A stretch of 64,000 nt of DNA, from positions 115,929 through 179,928 of the forward strand of contig NZ_JAEULP010000088.1 of NCBI RefSeq assembly GCF_016792905.1. The letters run 5' to 3'. Below, one piece after another: positions 49,468-58,266 of this stretch. The first letter of the stretch is position 1; the number at the start of each line of letters is the position of its first letter. Source of the DNA: Tabrizicola sp. Its GTDB lineage: Bacteria > Pseudomonadota > Alphaproteobacteria > Rhodobacterales > Rhodobacteraceae. The notes under the pieces are model-generated. The model was not told the origin of the DNA and searched no databases. It saw only the letters and a program-made list of their open reading frames with translations. A program made the translations under genes and the position numbers.

Positions 49468-50223
49468 ATGAAAAGACTGCTGATCGCAACTGCCCTGGTG
49501 GCCGTCTCGGGAACGGCCTGGGCACAAGACGTAGTCCGTCTGGGGACCGAGGGCGCCTACCCGCCCTACAACTTCATCAATGACGCCGGCGAGGTCGCGG
49601 GCTTCGAGCGCGAATTCGGCGACGAGCTGTGCAAACGTGCGGGCCTGACCTGCTCCTGGACCACCAACGACTGGGATTCGATCATCCCGAACCTGCAGTC
49701 GGGCAACTATGACGTGATCGTCGCGGGGATGTCGATCACGCCGGAACGGCAGGAAATCGTCGATTTCAGCCAGCCCTACCTGCAACCGACGCCCTCGGCC
49801 TACCTCGCCCTGTCCAAGGACGCAGACCTGATGTCGGGTCCGGTGGCGGCGCAGACCTCGACCATCCAGGCGGCCTTCGTCGCCGAGAACGGGATGCAGG
49901 TGGTGGAATTTGCCACGCCCGAGGAAACCGTGGCCGCCGTGAAGAACGGCGAGGCGGTGGCCGTGCTGGCCGACAGCGACTACCTGAAGCCCATCGCCGA
50001 TGAATCGAATGGCGAGCTGGTTCTGCTCGACAAGACCGAATCCATCGGCGGCGGCGTCGGCATGGCGTTCCGCAAGTCCGACAAGGAACTGCACGACAAG
50101 CTCGACGCGGCGATCAAGTCGATGAAGTGCGACGGCACGCTGGATGCGATGATCCAGAAGCCGGAATACTTCGGGCCGAACTCGCCGCTCGCCTGGGGCG
50201 ACAAGGGCAAGGAAGGCTGCTAA
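49468..50223 (+). CDS. Solute-binding protein, family 3 (second of two)
   Basis: 251-residue periplasmic protein with a clear signal peptide (MKRLLIATALVAVSGTAWA), then DVVRLGTEGAYPPYNFINDA, GFEREFGDELCKRAGLTCSW and SGNYDVIVAGMSITPERQEI, the pattern of HisJ/ArgT-like proteins. A Cys pair may form a disulfide. AAGGGAGA-like bases precede the ATG. It shares the GFER-x-(D/F)-x-DE-(I/L)C motif with the preceding protein, showing duplication and divergence. Confidence 0.92.
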   Translation: MKRLLIATALVAVSGTAWAQDVVRLGTEGAYPPYNFINDAGEVAGFEREFGDELCKRAGLTCSWTTNDWDSIIPNLQSGNYDVIVAGMSITPERQEIVDFSQPYLQPTPSAYLALSKDADLMSGPVAAQTSTIQAAFVAENGMQVVEFATPEETVAAVKNGEAVAVLADSDYLKPIADESNGELVLLDKTESIGGGVGMAFRKSDKELHDKLDAAIKSMKCDGTLDAMIQKPEYFGPNSPLAWGDKGKEGC

Positions 50224-50282
50224 GGCCATAAGATCACGGGGCGGGCCAAAGGGTCCGCCCCGCTGCCACGAGGGACAACGTG

Positions 50283-51161
50283 ATGTTCGCAGCCTGCGCC
50301 GATCCGAAGGCCATCGAGGGCCTGACCTGGGCCATGTGCTACCTGACGTCGGCCAAGCATGTCGATTTCTACTGGTCCTTCGTCACCGTCCTCGCGCTTC
50401 TCGCGATCACCGCGCCCGCCGCCCTTGCGATGGGCTTCATGGGCGCCACCGCTGCCCGGTCGCACATCGCGCCGCTGCGCTGGTTGGGCAAGGTCTATAT
50501 CTGGATGGTGCGCGGCGTGCCCGACATCATCTTCTTCCTGTTCTTCGTCATCGCGCTGGACCAGGGCATCGAATATGTCAAAAGCCTTGCCGTCTGCCCC
50601 GGAGGCGAATGGCCCTGGCAGGGGCTGGAGTTCCGCGTCTGCGCCGACGCCAAGGTGCCGCTCGGCAACTCGCCCCCGATCTGGCACCAGCTTTACGGCT
50701 TCCTCCTTGCGGTCATCACCTTCGCCATCGTTTTCGGCGCCTTCGTCGCGAACGTCATCTACGGCGCGATGAACGCCGTCCCCCGCGCGCAGCTTGAAAC
50801 CGCCGAAGCCTACGGCATGAGCCGCGCCCAGGTCTTCCGCCGCATCCTCGTGCCGCAGATGTGGATCTATGCGCTGCCGGGCCTCGGGAACCTCTGGATG
50901 ATCCTGATCAAGGCCACGCCCCTCTTGTTCCTCCTCGGGGTCAAGGACATCGTCTACTACGCCCGCGAGCTGGGCGGCTCGAAGACGCAGGCTTACGAAT
51001 ACCCGCATGGTGACTGGCGGCTGTGGTATTTCCTGGGCCTGATGGTCTTCTACCTGGTCTTCACCCGGGTCTCGGAAATCGGCATCGGCAAACTGACGCG
51101 CAGACTGAGCCATGGCCAGGCCACGGCGGGCGGCGAAGCCCTGCGAAAGGCCGCAGCATGA
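50283..51161 (+). CDS. Polar amino acid-type ABC permease (HisQ/M family, first)
   Basis: 292-residue permease with an N-terminal periplasmic part (MFAACADPKAIEGLTWAM), several membrane helices and the EAA loop LETAEAYGMSRAQVFRRILV. An insertion around residues 100-130 (CPGGEWPWQGLEFRVCAD) has two Cys. GAGGGA precedes the ATG at 50283; GTG 50280 is adjacent in frame. Overlaps the second permease (ATGA). Confidence 0.9.
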   Translation: MFAACADPKAIEGLTWAMCYLTSAKHVDFYWSFVTVLALLAITAPAALAMGFMGATAARSHIAPLRWLGKVYIWMVRGVPDIIFFLFFVIALDQGIEYVKSLAVCPGGEWPWQGLEFRVCADAKVPLGNSPPIWHQLYGFLLAVITFAIVFGAFVANVIYGAMNAVPRAQLETAEAYGMSRAQVFRRILVPQMWIYALPGLGNLWMILIKATPLLFLLGVKDIVYYARELGGSKTQAYEYPHGDWRLWYFLGLMVFYLVFTRVSEIGIGKLTRRLSHGQATAGGEALRKAAA

Positions 51162-51991
51162 GCATGACCTGTCTGGAAACCATCCAGGCCTATGGCCTGC
51201 GCTCCATCGGCATCGGCGAGAACCTTCTGCCGAAAACCGACTTCACCCTCTGCCAGCAGTTCACCCTGATCGGCTCCGGCCTGATCTGGAACCTGTATTT
51301 CGGTGTCCTTGCCCTTGGCTTCGGCTTCTTCCTCGCCAACGCCATCGCCCTGGCCAAGACCGCCCGGAACCCCTGGGTCCGCAAGCCCGCCGAATGGTTC
51401 GTCTTCGTCTTCCGCGGCTCGCCCTTGTTCATCCAGTTCTTCCTCGCCTACGAGGCGCTGGTCCTTCTGCCCAAGGGCGGGATCGACATCCTGGGCGTGC
51501 ATATCGACACAGCCTGGACCACCCGGGCCTGGGCCGGGGCGCTTCTGGTCCTGTTCCTGAACACCGCCGCCTATTCCGCCGAAATCTTCTTTGGCGCGCT
51601 GAAATCCATCCCCAAGGGCGACCTTGAGGCCGCCGAGGCCTACGGCCTGACCGGCTGGAAGAAGTTCATCCGCATCGAATGGCCGACCATGCTGCGCCTT
51701 GGCTGGCCCGCCTATACCAACGAGGCGATCTTCCTGTTCCACGCCACCACGCTGGTCTACTTCTCCGGCTTCCCGGCCTTCGCGCAGAAGGGCGACGCGC
51801 TCTACTATGCGAATTATTTCGCCGACAAGACCTTCAACCCCTTCATCCCCTACCCCATCGTCGCCTTCTACTTCATCTGCCTGACGCTGGTCGTGACCTT
51901 CCTCTACGGCCGGGTGAATGCGCGGCTGAACCGACACCTGCCCTCGAACACCAGAAGCAAAATTCGCTTGCGTCCGCAGCTGATCCGGTAG
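51158..51991 (+). CDS. Polar amino acid-type ABC permease (HisQ/M family, second)
   Basis: 277-residue permease: hydrophobic LIWNLYFGVLALGFGFFLAN, FVFRGSPLFIQFFLAYEALV (typical of HisM-type), and EAA loop LEAAEAYGLTGWKKFIRIEW. It completes an importer for a polar amino acid, opine or polyamine. A 180-base spacer with an AT-rich palindrome separates it from the glutamine-synthetase-like gene. Confidence 0.9.
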   Translation: MSMTCLETIQAYGLRSIGIGENLLPKTDFTLCQQFTLIGSGLIWNLYFGVLALGFGFFLANAIALAKTARNPWVRKPAEWFVFVFRGSPLFIQFFLAYEALVLLPKGGIDILGVHIDTAWTTRAWAGALLVLFLNTAAYSAEIFFGALKSIPKGDLEAAEAYGLTGWKKFIRIEWPTMLRLGWPAYTNEAIFLFHATTLVYFSGFPAFAQKGDALYYANYFADKTFNPFIPYPIVAFYFICLTLVVTFLYGRVNARLNRHLPSNTRSKIRLRPQLIR

Positions 51992-52000
51992 TAGGCTACT

Positions 52001-52011
52001 TTTGATCAAAT
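52001..52011. promoter_or_regulatory. Candidate operator TTTGATCAAAT upstream of the amine-utilisation genes
   Basis: TTTGATCAAA (52001-52010) is a perfect 10-base palindrome just after the last permease gene. Its TGATCAAAT core recurs at 1542-1550 before potA. The rest of the 52012-52171 spacer contains no gene. Confidence 0.4.
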
Positions 52012-52171
52012 TATCCGGGCACCCGCCCGGACCGCTGGAAGGGCCATCGGGCCCAGGTTGCGGAAGGCGATCAGAACCAAGGGAAGGACCAAGGGCATGG
52101 TCCGAACTTGCGCATCAGGCGGGCGCTTTGCGGCGTCCGGGGCGCGGGGTCCGTGCCTTTCCTGAATTGAC

Positions 52172-53512
52172 ATGACGATGAAAGATTACCTCAGAAAGCA
52201 CCCCGACGTGCGCACCATTCGCGTTGCCGCCGTCGACTTGAACGGGCAGGCGCGGGGCAAGCGCGTGCCCGCCCGCTTTGCGGAAAAGGTCGTGAAGGAC
52301 GGAACCCGGTTCCCCTTCTCGGTCCTGAACCTCGACATCTGGGGCGAGGATATCGACGACAGCCCGCTCGTCTTTGAACAGGGCGACGCCGATGGCGTGC
52401 TGAAACCCACGGAACGCGGCTTCATGCCGATGCCCTGGCTGGAGGCGCCGACCGCGCTTTTGCCGATCTGGATGTTCCGCGAAAATGGCACGCCTTACGA
52501 AGGCGACCCCCGCCACGCGCTGAACGCCGTGGTGCAGCGCTACAAGGCCAAGGGCCTGACCCCGGTCTGCGCGATGGAGCTGGAATTCTTCCTGATCGAC
52601 GATAGCGGCAAGACCATGCAGGTCCCTGCCAGCCCGCGCAGTGGCAAGCGCCGCAAGGCCGCCGAGACGCTGTCGATCCGCGCGCTCGACGCCTTCGACA
52701 CCTTCTTCACCGACCTCTACGACGCCTGCGAGGCGATGGACATCCCGGCCGACACCACCACCTCGGAAACCGGCCTCGGCCAGTTCGAGGTCAACCTGAT
52801 GCATTGCGACGATCCGCTGCGCGCCGCCGATGATGCCTGGCTGTTCAAGATGCTGGTCAAGGGCCTGGCCCGGCGCCACGGCTTTGCCGCCAGCTTCATG
52901 GCCAAGCCCTATGCCGAATACTCCGGCTCGGGCCTGCACACGCATTTCTCGGTGCTGGACGACAAGGGCGACAACATCTTCGACAGCGGCGGCCCGAAGG
53001 GCACCGCGCAACTCCGCCACGCCGTCGCGGGCTGCCTGGCGGCGATGCATGACTCGACTCTGCTCTTCGCGCCGCATTTCAACAGCTACGAACGCCTGGT
53101 TCCCGACAAGCACGCCCCGACCGCGATCAGCTGGGGCTACGAGAACCGCACCGCCGCAATCCGCATCCCGGCGGGCAACCCCTCGGCCCGGCGGATCGAG
53201 CATCGCGTGGCGGGGGGCGACGTGAACCCCTACCTGATGCTGGCCGCGATCCTTGGGGCCGCACTCACCGGCCTGGAAGACGAGATGGAACCGCCGCCCG
53301 CCGTGACTGGCAACGCCTATGCGATGGAATTGCCACAGATCCCGTCGACCTGGGAAGACGCGATCGACGCGTTCGAACATTCCGACGTGCTTTACCGCTT
53401 CCTGCCCAAGGAACTGGTCCGCAACCTGGTGCAGACCAAGCGGCAGGAGCTGCATTACCTGGCCGAACTTACGCCCGAGGAACGGGTCGAGCTGTATCTC
53501 GATACCGTCTAA
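52172..53512 (+). CDS. Glutamine synthetase family ligase (gamma-glutamylpolyamine synthetase type)
   Basis: 446-residue GS-fold ligase. It has the metal-binding CAMELEFFLID, ETGLGQFEVNLMHCDDP, FMAKPYAEYSGSGLHTHFSV and AGNPSARRIEHRVAGGDVNP, but lacks the adenylylation-site and short-type features of true GlnA. Enzymes of this group (PuuA-like) attach glutamate to amines. It lies first in GS-GATase-GS-oxidase order downstream of an importer, as expected for a gamma-glutamyl amine pathway. Start ATG 52172; ATG 52178 is also possible. Confidence 0.88.
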   Translation: MTMKDYLRKHPDVRTIRVAAVDLNGQARGKRVPARFAEKVVKDGTRFPFSVLNLDIWGEDIDDSPLVFEQGDADGVLKPTERGFMPMPWLEAPTALLPIWMFRENGTPYEGDPRHALNAVVQRYKAKGLTPVCAMELEFFLIDDSGKTMQVPASPRSGKRRKAAETLSIRALDAFDTFFTDLYDACEAMDIPADTTTSETGLGQFEVNLMHCDDPLRAADDAWLFKMLVKGLARRHGFAASFMAKPYAEYSGSGLHTHFSVLDDKGDNIFDSGGPKGTAQLRHAVAGCLAAMHDSTLLFAPHFNSYERLVPDKHAPTAISWGYENRTAAIRIPAGNPSARRIEHRVAGGDVNPYLMLAAILGAALTGLEDEMEPPPAVTGNAYAMELPQIPSTWEDAIDAFEHSDVLYRFLPKELVRNLVQTKRQELHYLAELTPEERVELYLDTV

Positions 53513-53518
53513 CCGCGC

Positions 53519-53544
53519 AGCCCCCCTTGACCAGCGGGGGGGCT
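53519..53544 (+). terminator. Stem-loop between ligase and amidotransferase
   Basis: AGCCCCCC (53519-53526) pairs with GGGGGGCT (53537-53544) across a 10-base loop. No U run follows, so it may only attenuate or process the operon message. Confidence 0.5.
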
Positions 53545-53585
53545 TCATCCCACCTTTCCAAAAGGCAACCCGAAAGACGCGAGCC

Positions 53586-54293
53586 ATGCAGATCGGCATC
53601 CTCCAGACCGGCGAAAGCCCCGACGCGCTCCGCGCCGACATGGGCGATTACCCCGATTTCTTCGAGACGCTGCTGGCGGGCAAGGGCCTGACCTTCCGCC
53701 GCTGGGCCGTGCTGCGCAATGACTTCCCGGCTTCGGTGCATGACTGCGACGGCTGGCTGATCACCGGCTCGCGCTTCGGCGCCTACGAGCCGCATGACTG
53801 GATCCCGCCGCTGGAGGATTTCATCCGCAAGGCTTACGCGGAACATGTCCCCGTCGTCGGCATCTGCTTCGGCCACCAGATCATCGCGCAGGCGATGGGC
53901 GGCAAGGTGGAGAAATACGCGGGCGGCTGGTCGGTCGGGCCGACCGAGTACGATTTTGGCGACGAGACCTACACGCTGAACGCCTGGCATCAGGACCAGG
54001 TGGTGAAGAAGCCGGAAACGGCCAAGGTCCTGTCCTCCACCGCCTTCTGCCAGAATGCGGCGCTGCTCTACGACGACCGGATGTTTTCCGTGCAGCCCCA
54101 CCCCGAATTCCGCAAGGAATTCATGGAGGGGCTGATCAAGTACCGGGGGCCGGGTCTGGTCCCCGACGCGATCCTTGCCGATGCGAAAGCCCGCATCGAG
54201 ACGCCCCTCGACAGCCCGTCGATGGCCGACCGGATCGCGGATTTCTTCCTGACCCACCAAGCGAAAACTGGGGCCGAGAAGCTCCGCGCCTGA
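53586..54293 (+). CDS. Class I glutamine amidotransferase-like hydrolase
   Basis: 235-residue GATase1 protein with nucleophile Cys94 in VGICFGHQII and the His172-Glu174 pair in QPHPEF, giving a complete triad. No synthase domain is attached. It occupies the position of PuuD (gamma-glutamyl-GABA hydrolase) in the putrescine pathway, though PuuD proper belongs to the related C26 peptidase group. The likely job is removing glutamate from a gamma-glutamyl product. Confidence 0.85.
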   Translation: MQIGILQTGESPDALRADMGDYPDFFETLLAGKGLTFRRWAVLRNDFPASVHDCDGWLITGSRFGAYEPHDWIPPLEDFIRKAYAEHVPVVGICFGHQIIAQAMGGKVEKYAGGWSVGPTEYDFGDETYTLNAWHQDQVVKKPETAKVLSSTAFCQNAALLYDDRMFSVQPHPEFRKEFMEGLIKYRGPGLVPDAILADAKARIETPLDSPSMADRIADFFLTHQAKTGAEKLRA

Positions 54294-54329
54294 CGGTGCG
54301 GGGGCCACCCCCCTGAAAACGTGTGACTC

Positions 54330-55685
54330 ATGTCCAAATGGACCGACCAGCTGCCCGAGGCAGCGCGCGACTACATCGGCCACCGCCGGGTAGACGAAGT
54401 GGAATGCATCATCGGCGACATCGCCGGGGTGGCGCGCGGCAAGGCCATGCCCGCCGCGAAATTCGCCAAGCAGACCAACTATTTCCTGCCGAACTCGATC
54501 TTCCTGCAGACGATCACCGGCGAATGGGCCGACAACCCCTTCGACGCCTTCACCGAACCCGACATGATCCTGGAGCCCGACTGGTCCACCGCCACCGCCG
54601 CGCCCTGGACCGCCGACACCACGTTGCAGGTGATCCACGACGCCAAGGACCAGCAGGGCAACCCGATCCCCTTCTCGCCCCGCAATGTCCTCCGCCGCAT
54701 CGTCGACCTCTACGCCGCGCAGGGCTGGCGCCCGGTCGTCGCGCCCGAGATGGAATTCTTCCTGACCGCCCGCAATATCGACCCGAACATGCCGGTGATC
54801 CCGCCGATGGGCCGCTCCGGCCGCCGCGCTGCGGGCAAGCAGGCCTATTCCCTTTCCGCCGTCGACGAATACGGCAAGGTGATCGACGACATCTACGACT
54901 TCGCCGAAGCGCAGGGCCTTGAAATCGACGGCATCCTGCAGGAAGGCGGCGCCGGGCAGATCGAACTGAACCTCGCCCACGGCGACCCGGTGCGTCTGGC
55001 GGACGACGTCTTCTTCTTCAAGCGCCTGATCCGCGAGGCTGCGCTGCGTCACGACTGCTTCGCCACCTTCATGGCCAAGCCCATCGCAGGCGAGCCGGGG
55101 TCGGCGATGCACATCCACACCTCGGTCGTGGACATCGAGACGAAGAAGAATATCTTCGCCGGCCCGAAGGGGGTGGAGACCGAGGCCTTCCTGACCTTCA
55201 TCGGCGGCATGCAGAAGCACCTCGGCGCCGCCGTGGCCCTCTTCGCGCCCTACGTCAACTCCTACCGCCGCTATGTTCCCGACTTCGCCGCCCCGATCAA
55301 CCTGGAATGGGGTCGTGACAACCGGACCACCGGCCTGCGCATCCCGATCTCTTCCTCCGCCGCCCGCCGGGTGGAAAACCGCCTGCCGGGCATGGACTGC
55401 AACCCCTACCTCGGCATCGCCTCCACGCTGGCCTGCGGCTACCTGGGCCTGATGAACAAGACCCAGGCCCGCCCGGAATTCTCGGGCTCGGCCTATATCG
55501 ACAACGAGGATATCCCGGCGAACCTCGGCGATGCGCTCGACCTGCTGGAAGAGGACACCGCCCTGCAAGAGGTGATGGGCGTCGACTTCTGCAAGGTCTA
55601 CGACTCGGTGAAGCGGAACGAATACAAGGAGTTCCTGCAAGTCATCAGCCCATGGGAGAGGGAGCACCTGCTCCTCAACGTCTGA
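54330..55685 (+). CDS. Glutamine synthetase family ligase (second copy)
   Basis: 451-residue GS-fold ligase, clearly different from the first. It shows APEMEFFLTA, LQEGGAGQIELNLAHGDPV, FMAKPIAGEPGSAMHIHTSV and SSSAARRVENRLPGMDCNP. The pattern is PuuA-like. Two ligases may act on amines of different length, or one may be regulatory. Its stop overlaps the next start (TGATG), linking it tightly to the FAD oxidase. Confidence 0.88.
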   Translation: MSKWTDQLPEAARDYIGHRRVDEVECIIGDIAGVARGKAMPAAKFAKQTNYFLPNSIFLQTITGEWADNPFDAFTEPDMILEPDWSTATAAPWTADTTLQVIHDAKDQQGNPIPFSPRNVLRRIVDLYAAQGWRPVVAPEMEFFLTARNIDPNMPVIPPMGRSGRRAAGKQAYSLSAVDEYGKVIDDIYDFAEAQGLEIDGILQEGGAGQIELNLAHGDPVRLADDVFFFKRLIREAALRHDCFATFMAKPIAGEPGSAMHIHTSVVDIETKKNIFAGPKGVETEAFLTFIGGMQKHLGAAVALFAPYVNSYRRYVPDFAAPINLEWGRDNRTTGLRIPISSSAARRVENRLPGMDCNPYLGIASTLACGYLGLMNKTQARPEFSGSAYIDNEDIPANLGDALDLLEEDTALQEVMGVDFCKVYDSVKRNEYKEFLQVISPWEREHLLLNV

Positions 55686-56986
55686 TGAATCTCCTGCATA
55701 TCAACGACCGGCGGGGCGAATGGCCCGCCTCCTATTACACCGCGACCGCAGCCCCGATCGACCGCTTCCCGATTCTGAAGGGCGCGACAAAGGCTGATGT
55801 CTGCGTGGTCGGCGGCGGCTATACCGGCCTCTCCGCCGCCCTGCATCTGGCCCAGAAGGGCTATGACGTGGTCCTCCTCGAAGCCCACCGCGTCGGCTTC
55901 GGCGCAAGCGGGCGGAACGGCGGGCAGGTCGGCTCGGGCCAACGGCAGGATCAGGTCTGGATCGAAAAGACGGTGGGAAAGGAAAACGCCCGCCGCCTCT
56001 GGGACCTGGCCGAGGAAGCCAAGACTCTGGTCAAGACGCTCGTCCGCGACCACGCCATGCCCGTGACCTTCCATCCCGGCATTGCGCACGCCTGCCGGAC
56101 GGAAGGAGAGGTCCGCGAAACCCACGCCTATGCCGAGAAGCTGCACCGCGACTACGGCTACACCCATCTCGAACCGCTCGACCGCATTGGCATCCGGCGG
56201 CTGATCGGCTCCACCGATTATGTCGGCGGCGAGGTGGACCGCGACGCGGGCCACCTGCACCCCTTGAACTACGCCATCGGCCTGGCGCAGGCGGCGGCCA
56301 AGGCGGGCGTCCGCATCCACGAAGGCTCGGAGGTCCACCGCGTCGAACCCGGCCCCCGCCCCGTGGTCCGCACCCCTTCGGGCCATGTCGACTGCGCGAC
56401 CGTCGTGCTTGCGGGCAACGGCTACCTCGGCCAACTGAACGAGAAGGTTGCGGCAAAAGTGATGCCGATCAATAACTTCATCGTCGCAACTGAACCTTTG
56501 GGTGAACGGGCGAAGGACCTGCTCTCCGAACCCGTCGCCGTCGCCGACACCCGCTTCGTCGTCAACTACTGGCGTCTCAGCGAAGACAACCGCCTGCTCT
56601 TCGGCGGCGGCGAAAGCTATGGCTACCGCTTCCCCGACATCATCAGGACCGTCTCGAAACCCATGCTCCAGGTCTACCCGCAACTGGCCAAGACCCGGAT
56701 CGACTATGCCTGGGGCGGCACGCTGGCGATCACCGTGAACCGGATGCCCTGTTTCACGAGGCCCGGCCAGAATATCCTCTCCGCCTCCGGTTACTCCGGC
56801 CACGGCGTCGCGATGGCAACCCTCGCGGGCAAGCTGATGGCCGAGGCGACGGCAGGCCAGCAGGAACGCTTCGACCTGATGGCCAGCCTGCCGCAGCACC
56901 GCTTCCCTGGCGGCGTCGCGCTGCGCTGGCCGCTCCTCGTCACCGCGATGACCTGGTTCTCCCTGCGCGACCGGCTGGGGATCTGA
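55685..56986 (+). CDS. puuB: FAD-dependent oxidase (gamma-glutamylputrescine oxidase, PuuB-like)
   Basis: 433-residue DAO-family flavoprotein. The FAD motif is DVCVVGGGYTGLSAALHL near residue 38; GFGASGRNGGQVGSGQRQDQ is the PuuB-type flavin-site motif, and GYSGHGVAMATLAGKLMAE the C-terminal FAD contact. PuuB oxidises gamma-glutamylputrescine to the aldehyde. It shares a base with the preceding GS gene. No PuuC-like dehydrogenase is directly in the operon, though an aldehyde dehydrogenase is encoded 2.3 kb downstream on the other strand. Confidence 0.88.
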   Translation: MNLLHINDRRGEWPASYYTATAAPIDRFPILKGATKADVCVVGGGYTGLSAALHLAQKGYDVVLLEAHRVGFGASGRNGGQVGSGQRQDQVWIEKTVGKENARRLWDLAEEAKTLVKTLVRDHAMPVTFHPGIAHACRTEGEVRETHAYAEKLHRDYGYTHLEPLDRIGIRRLIGSTDYVGGEVDRDAGHLHPLNYAIGLAQAAAKAGVRIHEGSEVHRVEPGPRPVVRTPSGHVDCATVVLAGNGYLGQLNEKVAAKVMPINNFIVATEPLGERAKDLLSEPVAVADTRFVVNYWRLSEDNRLLFGGGESYGYRFPDIIRTVSKPMLQVYPQLAKTRIDYAWGGTLAITVNRMPCFTRPGQNILSASGYSGHGVAMATLAGKLMAEATAGQQERFDLMASLPQHRFPGGVALRWPLLVTAMTWFSLRDRLGI

Positions 56987-57025
56987 CGCCTTCCCTGCCG
57001 GAATTTCGACTGCTACCCTCTGCTC

Positions 57026-58147
57026 ATGTCGAAAAACCGTATCCTGACGGGCCAGCCCACCGCGCCGCACCTGCGCGGGCCCGTTACCCCACCGGCCCGC
57101 ATCAGCTTCGTCATCGTGCCGCGCTTCAACATGGCGACCCTGATCACCCTGATCGAGCCCCTGCGGGTCGCCAACTACCTCGCTCCCGAGCCGCTGTACC
57201 AGTGGGAAATCCTGTCGCCCGACGGCCCGGAAATTCCCGCCTCGAACGGGCTGTCGATCACCGCCCAGCCGCTCGACGACCGCAACCGGCGGGGCGAGAC
57301 GATCTTCGCCCTCGCCTCCTGGGGGGCCGAGGATTACTCCAACCGCGACCTCGCGGGTTGGCTCCGCCGCCAGTCGCGCGACGGCGCCCGGCTCTGCGCG
57401 GTGGAGCTTGGCTGTTACCTGCTGGCGAAGGCGGGCCTCCTGACCGGCCGCCCGCTTGCCACCCACTGGTCCTGGGCCCCGGGCTTTCACGAACGCTACC
57501 CCGACGTGCCCCTCGTCGAACAACTCTACACCCTTGGCGACAGCATCCTGACCTGCGCAGGGGGCATGGGCGGGGTCGATCTGATGTTGCGCCTGATCGC
57601 CGACCGGCATGGCGAGGGCATGGCGGGCGAGGTCGCCGATCAGATCCTGTACCAGCCGATCCGCCCCCCGACCGCCCCGCAGCGCCGGACGCTGGGCCAG
57701 GGCACCGACGAATTTCCGCCGACCCTGCGCCGTGCCATCGCTCTGATCGAGGAGAACATCGCCGACCCCCTTTCCGTGCCGGAGATCGCCGATGCGCTTG
57801 GCCTGTCACAGCGCCAGCTTGAACGCCTGTTCCATCGGGGTCTGGGGTGTTCCGTCGTGCAGTTCGGCACCCTTGTCCGCCTGCAACACGCCCGCGTCCT
57901 TCTGATCGCGACCAAGCTTTCGGTGCGCGAGATCGCCACGGCGACCGGCTTCAACGCCCTGTCGCATTTCGCCAGCGCTTTCCGCAAATGCTTCGACCGC
58001 CGTCCCAGCGACTATCGGCAGGGCTGGGCGCCAAGCGAACCCGCGCCCTCCTGGCCCGGCACGCTGACAGGCTATCTGGAAACCCTGCAACAGCGCACCG
58101 CCCGCGCCGTGCGCGAGGCTCGGAATGCCCCGATCCGCACGACATGA
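57026..58147 (+). CDS. GlxA-type AraC family transcriptional regulator
   Basis: 373-residue regulator with an N-terminal DJ-1/PfpI (GATase1-like) domain (about residues 25-215; ISFVIVPRFNMATLITLIEP, CAVELGCYLLAKAGLLTGRP) and a C-terminal AraC helix-turn-helix (about residues 235-345; VPEIADALGLSQRQLERLFH and REIATATGFNALSHFASAFR). It is 39 bases after the FAD oxidase, so it is a good candidate for controlling the amine-utilisation genes. Confidence 0.9.
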   Translation: MSKNRILTGQPTAPHLRGPVTPPARISFVIVPRFNMATLITLIEPLRVANYLAPEPLYQWEILSPDGPEIPASNGLSITAQPLDDRNRRGETIFALASWGAEDYSNRDLAGWLRRQSRDGARLCAVELGCYLLAKAGLLTGRPLATHWSWAPGFHERYPDVPLVEQLYTLGDSILTCAGGMGGVDLMLRLIADRHGEGMAGEVADQILYQPIRPPTAPQRRTLGQGTDEFPPTLRRAIALIEENIADPLSVPEIADALGLSQRQLERLFHRGLGCSVVQFGTLVRLQHARVLLIATKLSVREIATATGFNALSHFASAFRKCFDRRPSDYRQGWAPSEPAPSWPGTLTGYLETLQQRTARAVREARNAPIRTT

Positions 58148-58266
58148 GCAGACCGGGCGCTTCCCTCCCCCTCGTGGAGAGGGAGAGGGGGGCTCCCTGG
58201 TCGGACACCGCAGCCCCCTTCCCCATCCCACAAGGAGGGGAGGCACTTCACCGCCAAAGTCAGTGC

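Noticed and set aside
53469-55667. Open frame of 732 codons on the minus strand across the second ligase
   Set aside because: The opposite strand encodes a complete GS-family protein; the antisense product is rich in Asp, Gly, His and Arg with no motif.
55598-57610. Open frame of 670 codons on the minus strand across the FAD oxidase
   Set aside because: Antisense shadow of a gene with clear FAD motifs.
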